DNA from: Bartonella sp. AU55XJBT
GTDB taxonomy: Bacteria; Pseudomonadota; Alphaproteobacteria; Rhizobiales; Rhizobiaceae
Assembly (NCBI RefSeq): GCF_028618525.1
Contig: NZ_JAQITC010000011.1
Coordinates: forward strand, 1-64,000
DNA length: 64,000 bases
Direction of reading: 5' to 3'
Below, piece after piece: positions 1-8,487 of the stretch. The notes below the pieces were generated by a model that worked only from the letters and a program-made list of their open reading frames with translations, was not told the origin of the DNA and did no database searches. Each line of letters starts with the position of its first letter. Positions within the stretch are counted from its first letter, which is position 1. Both the position numbers and the translations under genes were made by a program.

Positions 1-229
1 CTTTACGAATTCTTTCTTCAGCTTGTGCTTTATATTCTTTTTCAAGTTCTAAAAATGCTAACCGCATGTTTTCACAATTCTTTGAAGTCCCTGCAAATCC
101 ACATTTAGCATCCCACTCTAGGCGTAAGTTTTTATCTTTTTTAAATTCAGCGACGCTATAGGTTTTTTCACAGCCAGCAGCGATGAGTCCTGTGCCAAGT
201 AGCAATGTTGTTATGAGAACTTTATTCAT
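1..229 (-). CDS. EexN-like entry-exclusion lipoprotein, cut by window edge
   Basis: The first 76 codons of a small lipoprotein are present; the 3' end is beyond the window. It has a signal peptide with lipobox (LIAAGC) followed by the conserved KTYSVAEFKKDK segment and a C-G-F-x-G-T-S-K-N-C-E-N motif shared with the six other copies in this locus. The pattern matches EexN-type lipoproteins of IncN-like conjugation systems, which block uptake of a second related element. Here that role is inferred. The start ATG is the one shared by all paralogues. Confidence 0.75.
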   Translation of the reverse strand, partial: MNKVLITTLLLGTGLIAAGCEKTYSVAEFKKDKNLRLEWDAKCGFAGTSKNCENMRLAFLELEKEYKAQAEERIRK

Positions 230-329
230 CAATATTTCCCCTTTTTCCTTTCAGTTTTACAAGGTTTGAGCACAATTTTTAAATGATGCTAGGTTATCGG
301 TTTTTATAACCAGTGATGATCAATCTAGG

Positions 330-485
330 TCAGCGACATAATGTTGCCATAAATGGAGTATAGAATACGTGTAAGTGTTTAGCTTGAGCAGCTAAAGCGC
401 AATAGATGTTGTCCGTTATCTCGGTAAGGAGTTCCATCAACATATTGTCTATCTTAGTAAATACGCCTTTGGTTACTACTGTCAT
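330..485 (-). pseudogene. virB6 5'-end fragment
   Basis: This 51-codon reading frame starts MTVVTKGVFTKIDNML and ends shortly after FMATLC. It resembles the first ~50 residues of the intact VirB6 ([16 protein letters not shown]...IYIAFMG) and two similar fragments near 6.6 and 7.4 kb. It lacks all membrane helices needed for a VirB6 channel protein, so it is read as a duplicated and truncated gene end. It sits between two eexN copies, repeating the order seen on the other side of the operon. Whether the short peptide is made is unknown. Confidence 0.6.
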
Positions 486-511
486 TTAGATGCTCCGCTA
501 TTTATCGTGTC

Positions 512-892
512 TTAATTATTATTCTGTTGCTGTTGAGCACGCTCTTTTGCTCTTCGTTCCTCTGCGGCGCGCTCTTTTGCTTCTCGCTCAGCTCGTAATC
601 TATTAGTATCAGCTTCAATTTTTTCAATCCAGGCTTTTCGTTTAGCTTTAAACTCTTCGTCTATTTTGCGATTATGTTCGTCAATTTTTGCCTGACGTTC
701 TTTCTCAAGTTCAGCGCCTGCTACTCTTAGGTTTTCACAGTTTTTTGAAGTCCCTATCCCTCCACATCTTGTGACCCATTCATCAAATAATTTTTCATCT
801 TTTTTAAATTCTGCGACGCTATAGGTTTTTTCACAGCCAGCAGCGATGAGTCCTGTGCAAAGTAGCAATGTTGTTATGATGATCTTGTTCAT
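512..892 (-). CDS. EexN-like entry-exclusion lipoprotein
   Basis: A 126-residue lipoprotein with a lipobox (LIAAGC, residues ~16-21), the conserved KTYSVAEFKKDEKLFDEW stretch, a C-G-G-x-G-T-S-K-N-C motif, then a long charged Lys/Glu/Arg/Ala-rich helix ending in Gln/Asn. A longer upstream in-frame start exists, but the ATG at 892 is shared with all paralogues and begins the signal peptide. It lies just downstream of virB11, so the operon is flanked as well as interrupted by this family. Probable role is surface or entry exclusion in the periplasm; inference from family. Confidence 0.75.
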   Translation of the reverse strand: MNKIIITTLLLCTGLIAAGCEKTYSVAEFKKDEKLFDEWVTRCGGIGTSKNCENLRVAGAELEKERQAKIDEHNRKIDEEFKAKRKAWIEKIEADTNRLRAEREAKERAAEERRAKERAQQQQNNN

Positions 893-1019
893 GATTAGTG
901 ACTTTCTTGTTGTTGTTCTTCTGCTGCGCGTTCTTTCGCTTCTTGTTCGGCTCTTCTTTTTTGAAGTTCCTGTAAATCCACATCTTGCTCCCCATTCTTC
1001 CATCAATTTTTGATCTTTT
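893..1019 (-). pseudogene. truncated eexN copy fused to the end of virB11
   Basis: Reading on the minus strand from 1019, the DNA encodes KKDQKLMEEWGARCGFTGTSK and then a Lys/Arg/Glu-rich tail, i.e. the middle and end of an eexN gene without its signal peptide. It begins exactly at the stop codon of virB11, where both genes contain an AT-rich TTTAAAAAAGA sequence. This looks like a recombination joint. Frameshift(s) after TSK destroy the rest of the frame. Confidence 0.6.
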
Positions 1020-2072
1020 TTAAAAAGCGTCTCGACGTTTGAAGGGGTCGTAGTAAATTTCTGTTACACGGAATTTACCTTCAAGGCGTTTGCATTGGAT
1101 GATGATGTCTATCATAGAAATTAATAACCCGCGGATATCTTCTCTTGCTAAATTACCGCCACCGTCACTTTCTTTGACTAAAAGGGTCATTTGCTCAAAG
1201 GCGGCAAGGGCTGTTGAGGCGTGGACGGTGGTAATAGAGCCTGGGTGACCAGAGTTGACATTCCGGATATAGTAAAAGGCTGTACCATCACGCAGCTCTT
1301 GTAGAAGGATTCTATCAGGGCGCATGCGTAAGCCTGATTCAAGGAGTTCTTTTGCGCCTGCTTTTGCTAAGCCTTGGTTATCTTTTGAATAAAAAAGTTG
1401 GACTTTGTTGGCGTGCGGAACGACAAGTTCTGGGGTGTCTTCAATGGTGAGAATTCGTTCATAGTCAGGGATTTTGGCAATTAAAGCTTTGGAGAGGGTG
1501 GTCTTTCCCGATCCGGTTTTGCCCGATATTAAGATATTTTGTTGTGTAATAACGGCGCGTTCTAAAAAGTTGCAAAAATCTTTAGCGATAAAGAGATCTG
1601 TTAGCTCTTTTTCTGTATCAGAGAGTTCGGATAGCCGTTCAGTCATTTGTTGCGTGGGTGTGAAACTGGTGTTTTGGGCGACAGAAAACAGATTGTTTTC
1701 ATGTAAACTTTCAAGAGAAAAAGTGCGCGATGAAGGTTTACGAATTGTCATGCTGATGGTGTTGGCTGCAACAGCTGGAGGCATAACAATTTGTATGCGT
1801 TCGTTATTGGGGAGTGTTGCGGAGAGAACAGGGTTTTCTACACTGATTTTTTGTGTTGTGTAGGCAGCAACGACTTTTGCAATGCCTTCTAGCTCGCTGT
1901 AGGTTAGTTCTGGTAGAATGTGGGTTTGCCAACCATTGGGACCTTCGACGATTACTTCGCCGGGGCGATTGACGACAATTTCAAATAAATTCTCATTATT
2001 GAGGAAGTCATCTAAGATTTTTAATTTTGTTAAAACGATAGAGGCTCGTTCTGCATTTTTTGCTGATGGCAT
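1020..2072 (-). CDS. virB11: VirB11-type secretion ATPase
   Basis: A 350-residue hexameric traffic ATPase that powers assembly and substrate transfer of the type IV secretion system at the inner membrane. Visible motifs: Walker A GKTGSGKTT near residue 185, Asp box (LTIEDTPEL), Walker B-like RILLQELR and His box (GHPGSITTVHA), all intact. Length fits the family (~340). It is the last structural gene of the operon, 17 bp after virB10. Its 3' end abuts a truncated eexN copy, so the final residues may have been changed by recombination. Confidence 0.93.
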   Translation of the reverse strand: MPSAKNAERASIVLTKLKILDDFLNNENLFEIVVNRPGEVIVEGPNGWQTHILPELTYSELEGIAKVVAAYTTQKISVENPVLSATLPNNERIQIVMPPAVAANTISMTIRKPSSRTFSLESLHENNLFSVAQNTSFTPTQQMTERLSELSDTEKELTDLFIAKDFCNFLERAVITQQNILISGKTGSGKTTLSKALIAKIPDYERILTIEDTPELVVPHANKVQLFYSKDNQGLAKAGAKELLESGLRMRPDRILLQELRDGTAFYYIRNVNSGHPGSITTVHASTALAAFEQMTLLVKESDGGGNLAREDIRGLLISMIDIIIQCKRLEGKFRVTEIYYDPFKRRDAF

Positions 2073-2089
2073 AATGTGACTTTATTGGC

Positions 2090-3262
2090 TTAATGAAAAA
2101 AGGAATAGCTAGGAGTAGAGCGGTTTCTTTTGCTTTTTACGACGAGTTTATAGACAGATGAAAAATCGAGATCTCTTGCTACAAAGATGTTGACGAGTTC
2201 GCCTTGAAATTTTTCTAGAGTAGGAGGGATGTTGATTTGATTTTCAAGGGCAATGGTGGCAGTATCTTTTCCAATGTTGTTTGCGCCTTCAAAACCACCA
2301 CCCGCAGAGTTGTTTGCACCTGCTTTATTGGATTTTTTTTGCATTCTATTGGTGAGGTTTGTTGTGACACCATCAATAACGGTGAGTAAAAGGGAAGAGC
2401 CAAAGCGTTCCCACCAATGGGTGTTGATGTTGCCATCAAAACCAGCTCTGCCTAAAGTGTCGGTTGCTGGTGAGGCAAGGGGAATGATGACACCGGTTGG
2501 GGTTTTGGCTCTTGTCCAGAGCACAAAGAGGCGAGATTGACCTTGTTTTATCCCACCGCGGTATTCTCCAATGACTTGGGTTCCTTTATCAAGCAAAACA
2601 ACGCGCCCATTGTCAGAGAGGATATCACGGTTGATTATGCAGCTTGCAAAGCCTGGTTGGTCGCTGTTTAATGCCGTTTCTAAGATACAGGGGATAGAGG
2701 TTCCCATGGCGATGATAAAGTTTCTATTGCCGATGAGTTTTGCTTTTGTTTCTTCTGTTGTGGTGGGTTTTAAAAGGGTTGCAAAATTTTGTGTGTTTTG
2801 AAGGGCAGGAGAATTTTGCGCATTCGCGAGATTTTCAAGGGCATGGAATTTGTCAAGGGGGTTTAGAGCAGTGTTGACGATGTCTTTTAATTCAGATTTA
2901 GAGCCTTTGGCAAAAGCGAGAACAGGGGCACGTCTTGCGGCATCAAGTAGTGGGTCATCTTTTTTGGGTTCTGGTGCGAGTGGTTGTGGGGGTGGTAAGG
3001 TTATTGGCGCTATGTTGGCACGCGGGTCAGAGGGGACGAGCTCTAAAGGCGCGAGGGTGTTGTGAAAGCTTTGTTCTTGTTTTTTATGAGCTTTTGCGGT
3101 GTTTTTTTGTTCTGTGGGGGTGGATAAGATGTTCCAGAGCACATAGCCGCAGATTCCTATACAGGCAATTGCGACAACTATTTTTTTGCCAAGGCTTTGT
3201 GAGATATTGTTGCGTTTATCCCCTATTGATCCTCGATCTTCTATGGTGGTTTTATCACTCAT
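2090..3262 (-). CDS. virB10: VirB10-type energy-sensing core-complex protein
   Basis: 390 residues. A single membrane helix (KIVVAIACIGICGYVLW, ~26-45) follows a short cytoplasmic tail. Then comes a Pro-rich linker (TLPPPQPLAPEP) and a C-terminal TrbI/VirB10 domain with the FASCIINRDILSDNGRVVLL and GVIIPLASPATD signatures. VirB10 spans inner and outer membranes and forms the outer-membrane ring with VirB7 and VirB9. It is preceded by virB9 (44 bp gap) and followed by virB11. Confidence 0.92.
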   Translation of the reverse strand: MSDKTTIEDRGSIGDKRNNISQSLGKKIVVAIACIGICGYVLWNILSTPTEQKNTAKAHKKQEQSFHNTLAPLELVPSDPRANIAPITLPPPQPLAPEPKKDDPLLDAARRAPVLAFAKGSKSELKDIVNTALNPLDKFHALENLANAQNSPALQNTQNFATLLKPTTTEETKAKLIGNRNFIIAMGTSIPCILETALNSDQPGFASCIINRDILSDNGRVVLLDKGTQVIGEYRGGIKQGQSRLFVLWTRAKTPTGVIIPLASPATDTLGRAGFDGNINTHWWERFGSSLLLTVIDGVTTNLTNRMQKKSNKAGANNSAGGGFEGANNIGKDTATIALENQINIPPTLEKFQGELVNIFVARDLDFSSVYKLVVKSKRNRSTPSYSFFH

Positions 3263-3306
3263 AAGTTGTCCCCTTCAATTCCCGCTTATTTAAAATTTAA
3301 AGATGT

Positions 3307-4158
3307 TTAAAGATCTGATGCAACTTTACGTTCAACAGATGGTGAGGTTGTTCCGGTATTTGGATTTGTGCCTTTTGGTTGATAGGCTTCGTTAAAGACG
3401 CAGAGGACGTTTTTTCCCTTTCTTAAGGTGAAGTGCGCGCTAATGGCATGGACAATAACCATGTTGCCTCTTGTGGTTTTGGGAACCAGCGATTCTGTAC
3501 CGTCATTGTTGACGATGTAAATGGCAGGGATTTCTTGGTTGTCTGGAAATGTAAATGTTGTGGTTTTGCCATTGTCGTAAACGGAGGAGGGTTCGAGCGT
3601 AATAGAGCCTTGAGCGGTGTAAGCCCAATTGCGTGGTCCGTAGGTTTCATATGCGTTGAAGACATTATCAATACGCTGGGCTTGTTGTTTTTCTTGTCGC
3701 ATAAGGGCGGCGAGTCTTCTTTGTTCTGCTTCTTCTTGTGGGTAGCGAAATTTCACAAGGAAATATGTTTCTTGTCCAGAGGAAATTTCCCCATCTTTGA
3801 CCATGAGTTCAAATTGATAGGAGCGCTTTGAGCCATCAAGCTTTGTGGTGACGACTTGGAGATTGGTAATGGGTTGGACTTCTCGCGCTTTGAGGAAAAG
3901 AATATTGCCAGCGGGGGCGACTTCCCATGCAACGCTGTTGCCAATGGCGACATGGGCAATTTCTTCATTGGCAGAAAATTCTATTTGTACCGATGAGCGT
4001 ATGGAGCCAATAATTTTTGTGACATTATAGGCATCATAGTTGATAAAGCGAATGCGGCTATCACTTGGCGCACGGGTGGGAAAAATACTGGCGTTGCTCC
4101 AAGGTGTAGGAGAAAGGGCGAGGAGGCTGAGAATAAGAAAAAGAATTTTTTTTGTCAT
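3307..4158 (-). CDS. virB9: VirB9-type core-complex protein
   Basis: 283 residues with an N-terminal signal peptide (ILFLILSLLALSPTPWSNA). The N-terminal beta domain has the DSRIRFINYDAYNVTKI and SIQIEFS-like features of VirB9/TrwF. The C-terminal part contains NWAYTAQGS, DNGKTTTFTFP and AHFTLRKGKNVLCVFNE, the conserved OMC-ring segment. It lies 2 bp downstream of virB8. Its partner is the lipoprotein VirB7. Confidence 0.92.
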   Translation of the reverse strand: MTKKILFLILSLLALSPTPWSNASIFPTRAPSDSRIRFINYDAYNVTKIIGSIRSSVQIEFSANEEIAHVAIGNSVAWEVAPAGNILFLKAREVQPITNLQVVTTKLDGSKRSYQFELMVKDGEISSGQETYFLVKFRYPQEEAEQRRLAALMRQEKQQAQRIDNVFNAYETYGPRNWAYTAQGSITLEPSSVYDNGKTTTFTFPDNQEIPAIYIVNNDGTESLVPKTTRGNMVIVHAISAHFTLRKGKNVLCVFNEAYQPKGTNPNTGTTSPSVERKVASDL

Positions 4159-4160
4159 GA

Positions 4161-4832
4161 TCAGTTGACCACTTCCGGATCAGTTCTATATTCACTAACA
4201 ATAAACCCTAGAGGATTTATCAGACGATTTTGGACAGAGATAGGGGCGTTGATGTATTCAAAGGTGAGAGTTGCAACCCAGTGGGTGATGAATTCTTTGT
4301 TGTTTTCATTGTCATGGATTGTTCTGTAGTAACGCACTTGGGCAACATCGTCATTGATAAAGGAGATTGATTTTATCGTGACGGTGACACTGGCGTGTTT
4401 ATAAAGAATTTGAGGACTTTGGGGATTTCTTGCTCCATACCAGCTGGCAAATCTTTCCTGTTCTTCAGAAGAGGAGAGGAGAGAGACGGTTTCGAAGTTG
4501 TGTTGTGTTTCTTCTGTGGTGAAGCCTTCACGGGAGCGGACATATTTTGCAGCAAAATAGCGTGTGATTGCTTCGTCGACATTGGTGGGACCTTCTTTTA
4601 AGGCTTCCACAACTTCAGTGATGCCGGTTGAATTGTCCACACGGATGACAAAAGGTTCCACGGTTTTAAGGGGCGTGAGGGTGATGACCGCGAGAGAAGA
4701 CATTATTGCAACCGCAACGGCTATGCCGGCAATGGCAAGCGAGACGCGGGCGGTGCGGCGTGAGGCGAGCATGCGATCTTGATCGAACGAGCGTGCTTCA
4801 GCAATGTATTGTTCTATGTCTTTTTCTTTCAT
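4161..4832 (-). CDS. virB8: VirB8-type inner-membrane assembly factor
   Basis: 223 residues: short cytoplasmic N-terminus, one membrane helix ([23 protein letters not shown], ~31-55) and a periplasmic NTF2-like domain containing [27 protein letters not shown] and VRYYRT. The start at 4832 is preferred over 4847 because it makes a 4-base ATGA overlap with virB7. VirB8 nucleates the secretion complex through contacts with VirB9 and VirB10. Confidence 0.92.
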   Translation of the reverse strand: MKEKDIEQYIAEARSFDQDRMLASRRTARVSLAIAGIAVAVAIMSSLAVITLTPLKTVEPFVIRVDNSTGITEVVEALKEGPTNVDEAITRYFAAKYVRSREGFTTEETQHNFETVSLLSSSEEQERFASWYGARNPQSPQILYKHASVTVTIKSISFINDDVAQVRYYRTIHDNENNKEFITHWVATLTFEYINAPISVQNRLINPLGFIVSEYRTDPEVVN

Positions 4833-5116
4833 GCTTTTTGCCCGCAATTTTTGTAAGATTTGATTTCTTCATCCGTTAATTTTTGTGCCAGAAGCATTTC
4901 CAGCTTACCTTCTTTTAGGGTTGAAGGGGTGTTGTTACTGATGATAATGGGCGTGGGCGTGGGTTTTTTCCCTTCCCAATTCCACATTGATCTGTTGAGT
5001 GGACGTTTAGAATATCCATCACACTTTGGGAGTGACTTCAGTGTGTTTGGTGAAGACATACAGCCACTGAGAAAAAGAAATGGCAAGATGACCCCAATTT
5101 TTTTAAATTTCCGCAT
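4829..5116 (-). CDS. virB7: VirB7-type outer-membrane lipoprotein
   Basis: 95 residues, lipobox FLSGC near residue 19, then [17 protein letters not shown], the conserved VirB7/TrwH segment that binds VirB9. This is longer than classical VirB7 (~50). The C-terminal extension has a second cysteine (YKNCGQKA). Located between virB6 and virB8, with coupled stop/start to virB8. Confidence 0.85.
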   Translation of the reverse strand: MRKFKKIGVILPFLFLSGCMSSPNTLKSLPKCDGYSKRPLNRSMWNWEGKKPTPTPIIISNNTPSTLKEGKLEMLLAQKLTDEEIKSYKNCGQKA

Positions 5117-5123
5117 TTTAAAT

Positions 5124-6062
5124 TTAGAACCCCCGCAATAATGTTAATAATTTTTTTATAGCTTTTTTTATCGCTTTAGCTGTAGCTTTAACTCCTTGTT
5201 CAGCAATTTCTCCAGCGCGTTGTGTTCCCGTTATTGCACTTGTGAGAGAAGCGCCCCCAGAGGCTAAAGTTGATGCTATATCAGGTAATTGAGTGAAAAG
5301 ATACATACCACAAAAGCCAACACCCATGAAGTTAAGTAAAGAAAACATAATATCTTCAGTGCTTCCTGAAAAGATCTTCGTTGCAAGATTGACATACAGA
5401 CTACCAAGCAATACTGTCAACACCTGCAAAATGATGAAGTTTATTGTTTGATTTAACCATGATTCTGTAAATCGTCTTGTTGCTGAAAACATGTAGAGGC
5501 TTATAAAAACTGGTCCTATTGATAGGACAAGAAATAAGCCAAGTTTAGCAAATACTGAGACGATAAAACCTATTATAGAAACTAAACAGGCAATAAGTAA
5601 GCAGATAAAGCCAGCAATCCATGCGGCAAGAAACTTACCCGTGTCAGTCCATGCTGTGTACTTATCTGATTGGTCAAAAACGTGTGCACCCGCTTGTCTT
5701 AACATATTATCCCATACATTTTGATCCGAGTGTGCTGCACCTTGTGTGACATTTGCAATGGCATTTGGCAGATCGTTGAAAAATATATCTTTGACCCACT
5801 CGTTATAATGAGCAGCATGTGTTGTGAGTGCAACAATGATGCCGAGTTTGAAGGTTGTCGCTATAAACTCCCATAAGGGGATAGAATAACGCCCATAGAT
5901 AATATTGTACCCCATAAATGCAATATAGATTGTACAAGACGCCTTTACCGGAGTAACTAAAGACGCTGCGAGATTGGAAATGATATCCTCCATTATTTCT
6001 GTAATGGAGTTAACTAAATGTGTATCTATAGTGGTAAAAATATGTAAATTTTCAAATGCCAT
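5124..6062 (-). CDS. virB6: VirB6-type polytopic channel protein
   Basis: 312 residues with at least five hydrophobic helices, including [37 protein letters not shown] and [15 protein letters not shown]. These match the TrbL/VirB6 family that forms the inner-membrane path for substrate. The C-terminus is rich in Lys ([15 protein letters not shown]). Its first ~50 codons are duplicated as truncated fragments near 0.4, 6.6 and 7.4 kb. Confidence 0.9.
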   Translation of the reverse strand: MAFENLHIFTTIDTHLVNSITEIMEDIISNLAASLVTPVKASCTIYIAFMGYNIIYGRYSIPLWEFIATTFKLGIIVALTTHAAHYNEWVKDIFFNDLPNAIANVTQGAAHSDQNVWDNMLRQAGAHVFDQSDKYTAWTDTGKFLAAWIAGFICLLIACLVSIIGFIVSVFAKLGLFLVLSIGPVFISLYMFSATRRFTESWLNQTINFIILQVLTVLLGSLYVNLATKIFSGSTEDIMFSLLNFMGVGFCGMYLFTQLPDIASTLASGGASLTSAITGTQRAGEIAEQGVKATAKAIKKAIKKLLTLLRGF

Positions 6063-6108
6063 TGCATGTCCGTTCTATCTAACTTTTCTAAGTATGAACG
6101 CTTGTGAT

Positions 6109-6489
6109 TCAATCACTACCCTGTTTCTGTTCAGCTTTTTCTTTCGCTTCTTTTTCAGCTTTAGCTCGTTGTTTTGCTTCAAATTCAGCTCTCCATTTTA
6201 CCCGCTCAGCGTGTTCTTTATCCCTAAGTTCCTTTAAACTTTTATCCAAGTCTTCTGCGGCTTTACGCTGTCTCTCTTCAGCTTTTGCTTCATATTCCTT
6301 TTGAAGTTCAAGCTGCGCTAATCTTAAGTTTTCACAATTTTTGGCAGTTCCTGCGAATCCACATTTAGCATTCCACTCTTCCATCAATTTTTTATCTTTT
6401 TTAAATTCTGCGACGCTATAGGTTTTTTCACAGCCAGCAGCGATAATTCCAGTGCAAAGTAGCAATGTTGTTATGAGAACTTTATTCAT
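6109..6489 (-). CDS. EexN-like entry-exclusion lipoprotein
   Basis: 126 residues with the shared signal peptide and lipobox (IIAAGC), KTYSVAEFKKDKKLMEEWNAKCGFAGTA and N-C-E-N-L-R motifs. A charged Lys/Glu/Ala-rich coiled-coil tail ends in GSD. It sits directly upstream of the intact virB6, the position in which an exclusion gene often sits in IncN-type transfer operons. The body is nearly identical to the neighbouring copies, but the tail differs in sequence and length. Confidence 0.8.
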   Translation of the reverse strand: MNKVLITTLLLCTGIIAAGCEKTYSVAEFKKDKKLMEEWNAKCGFAGTAKNCENLRLAQLELQKEYEAKAEERQRKAAEDLDKSLKELRDKEHAERVKWRAEFEAKQRAKAEKEAKEKAEQKQGSD

Positions 6490-6543
6490 CAGTATTTCCC
6501 CTTTTTCCTTTCAGTTTTACAAGGTTTGAGCACAATTTGTAAA

Positions 6544-6756
6544 TTATGCTATGTTCTGGTTTTTATAACCAGTGATGATAAATCTAGGGCACAGACATAA
6601 TGTTGCCATAAATCTATTGTATAGCCTGTAAGGTTCTTTAAGTTGAGCAGCTAAAGCGCAATAGTTATGTGTAATGGCGTCATTCATTGCCTTTGTAATG
6701 GGATCCATTAACATATTGTCTATTTCAGTAAATATGCCGTTGCTTTCTACTGCCAT
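6544..6756 (-). pseudogene. virB6 5'-end fragment
   Basis: 70 codons beginning MAVESNGIFTEIDNML, similar to the VirB6 N-terminus, and containing ALAAQLKEPYRLYNRFMATL, which aligns with VirB6 ...[14 protein letters not shown]. It then ends in FIITGYKNQN without any further membrane helices. It is interpreted as a truncated duplicate lying between two eexN copies. Its start codon and an upstream spacer similar to that of virB6 are preserved, so expression as a short peptide cannot be excluded. Confidence 0.65.
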
Positions 6757-6792
6757 TTAGATGCTCCAGTGTTCATTGTGTATTTTTATAAT

Positions 6793-7209
6793 TTAATCAT
6801 TATTTTGTTTTTGTTTAGCGCGCTCTTCTGCTTCTCTTTCGGCTTGTTCTTTTGCTTTTTCTTCAGCCTTTCTTTTTTCTATTTCAGCTTTTAGTTTTTT
6901 TATTTCAGCTTGCCTTGCTTGATGTTGAGCTTCCATTGCGGCTTCATATCTTTCCATCGCTTTACGATCTTCTTCTTTGCGTTCACGCGCTCTTTCTTCA
7001 GCTTTTGCTTCATATTCCTTTTCAAGTTCAAGTTGTGCTAATCTTAGGTTTTCACAATTTTTTGAAGTTCCTGCGAATCCACATTTAGCATTCCACTCTC
7101 CCATCAAATTTTTATCTTTTTTAAATTCAGCGACGCTATAGGTTTTTTCACAACCAGCAGCGATAATTCCAGTGCCAAGTAGCAATGTTGTTATGAGAAC
7201 TTTATTCAT
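6793..7209 (-). CDS. EexN-like entry-exclusion lipoprotein
   Basis: 138 residues, the longest complete copy. Signal peptide and lipobox (IIAAGC) are followed by KTYSVAEFKKDKNLMGEWNAKCGFAGTSKNCENLR and an extended Glu/Lys/Arg/Ala coiled coil. The 5' leader is almost identical to that of the copies at 229 and 6489. Tail length varies among paralogues (88-138 residues), consistent with expansion of the low-complexity helix. Confidence 0.8.
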   Translation of the reverse strand: MNKVLITTLLLGTGIIAAGCEKTYSVAEFKKDKNLMGEWNAKCGFAGTSKNCENLRLAQLELEKEYEAKAEERARERKEEDRKAMERYEAAMEAQHQARQAEIKKLKAEIEKRKAEEKAKEQAEREAEERAKQKQNND

Positions 7210-7258
7210 AAATATTTCCCCTTTTTCCTTTCAGTTTTACAAGGTTTGAGCACAATTT

Positions 7259-7465
7259 TTAAATTATGCTTGTGTTCTGGTTTTTATAACCAGTGATGAT
7301 AAATCTAGGGCTGTGACATAATGTTGCCATAAATGAAGTATAGAGTGTGTACAGCTCTTTAAGTTGAGCAGCTAAAGCGCAATAGATGTTATCCGTTGCC
7401 TCTGTACGGGTCTTTATTAGCATATCATCTCTATCAGTGAATATGCCTTTTGTTTCTACAGCCAT
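7259..7465 (-). pseudogene. virB6 5'-end fragment
   Basis: 68 codons beginning MAVETKGIFTDRDDML and sharing ALAAQLKELYTLYTSFMATL and FIITGYKNQN with the fragment at 6.6 kb. It is the same truncated VirB6 N-terminus, with a shorter central part. Third copy of this remnant; it again follows an eexN copy, so the duplicated unit is virB6' plus eexN. Confidence 0.65.
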
Positions 7466-7491
7466 TGAGATGCTCCGCTCTTTATTGTGTC

Positions 7492-7884
7492 TTAATTATT
7501 ATCTTGTTTCCGCTCCGCTTCTCTTTTAGCGCGCTCTTCTGCTTCTCGTTCGGCTTTAGCTCGCTCTCTCGCTTCTCGTTCGGCTCTTCTTTTTTGAAGG
7601 TCAGCTTCCATTTCGGCTTTAAATTCTTCCGCCGCTTTGCGCATATTTTCGTTATGTCTTTTAATTCTCTCTTCAGCTTTTGCTTCATATTCTTTCTGAA
7701 GTTCTAAAGCTGCTAATCTTAGGTTTTCACAATTTTTTGAAGTTCCTAACCCTCCACATCTCACGACCCATTCATCAAATAATTTTTTATCTTTTTTAAA
7801 TTCTGCGACGCTATAGGTTTTTTCACAGCCAGCGGTGATGAGCCCTGTGCAAAGGAGCAATGTTGTTATGAAAACTTTATTCAT
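7492..7884 (-). CDS. EexN-like entry-exclusion lipoprotein
   Basis: 130 residues: lipobox (LITAGC), KTYSVAEFKKDKKLFDEW, C-G-G-L-G-T-S-K-N-C-E-N motif and a highly charged Arg/Glu/Ala tail. Its central variant (FDEWVVRCGGLGTS) matches the copy at 892 rather than its immediate neighbours, showing that at least two sequence types are shuffled in the array. Stop and next upstream gene's end are only 2 bp apart. Confidence 0.8.
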   Translation of the reverse strand: MNKVFITTLLLCTGLITAGCEKTYSVAEFKKDKKLFDEWVVRCGGLGTSKNCENLRLAALELQKEYEAKAEERIKRHNENMRKAAEEFKAEMEADLQKRRAEREARERAKAEREAEERAKREAERKQDNN

Positions 7885-7886
7885 GA

Positions 7887-8192
7887 TTAGTGATTGTCCT
7901 GTTGTTGTTCTGCTTTTTCTTTCGCTTTTTGTTCTTCCTCAGCATGCTCTTTTATCCCAAATGTAGCATTCCATATTTCTTTAGCTTTTGCCTGACGTTC
8001 CTTCTCAAGTTCTAAGAATGCTAACCGCATGTTTTCACAATTTTTTGAAGTCCCTGCAAATCCACATTTAGCATCCCACTCTAGGCGTAATTTTTCATCT
8101 TTTTTAAATTCAGCGACGCTATAGGTTTTTTCACATCCAGCAGCTATGAGCCCAGTGCAAAGTAGCAATGTTGTTATGGTGATCTTGTTCAT
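7887..8192 (-). CDS. EexN-like entry-exclusion lipoprotein
   Basis: 101 residues: lipobox (LIAAGC), KTYSVAEFKKDEKLRLEWDAKCGFAGTSKNCEN and a short charged tail ending QQDNH. The LRLEWDAKCGF variant also occurs in the edge copy at 1-229. It is spaced 2 bp from both adjacent paralogues, so the three upstream copies form one translated block behind virB5. Confidence 0.8.
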   Translation of the reverse strand: MNKITITTLLLCTGLIAAGCEKTYSVAEFKKDEKLRLEWDAKCGFAGTSKNCENMRLAFLELEKERQAKAKEIWNATFGIKEHAEEEQKAKEKAEQQQDNH

Positions 8193-8194
8193 GA

Positions 8195-8461
8195 TTAGTG
8201 ATTGTCCCCTTGTTTTTCAGATTTTTGCTGCTCATCATTTGTAGAGCCAAAACCTCCCCATTTTTTACGGGTTTCAAATTCAGCTTGCTCTGCGTTTTTA
8301 CAATTTTTCGATTTAAGATCCCCTGATGTTAAACATTTCACGAGTACTTCTTCCATCAGTTTTTTGTCTTTTTTTAATTCTGCGACGCTATAGGTTTTTT
8401 CACAGCCAGCGGTGATGAGCCCTGTGCAAAGTAGCAATGTTGTGATGATGATCTTGTTCAT
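8195..8461 (-). CDS. EexN-like entry-exclusion lipoprotein, divergent first copy
   Basis: 88 residues, first of the family after virB5 (26 bp gap). Lipobox LITAGC and KTYSVAELKKDKKLMEE are kept, but the middle reads KCLTSGDLKSKNCKNAEQAEFETRK instead of CGFAGTSKNCEN, closer to the general EexN pattern. It lacks the long charged tail. It may be the ancestral copy from which the others diverged; inference. Confidence 0.8.
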   Translation of the reverse strand: MNKIIITTLLLCTGLITAGCEKTYSVAELKKDKKLMEEVLVKCLTSGDLKSKNCKNAEQAEFETRKKWGGFGSTNDEQQKSEKQGDNH

Positions 8462-8487
8462 GTTTTAGCCCCTCTCTTTTTTACCTT

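Noticed and set aside
1474..1863. Plus-strand ORF opposite virB11
   Set aside because: It is the complement of a well-conserved ATPase gene with no own signal.
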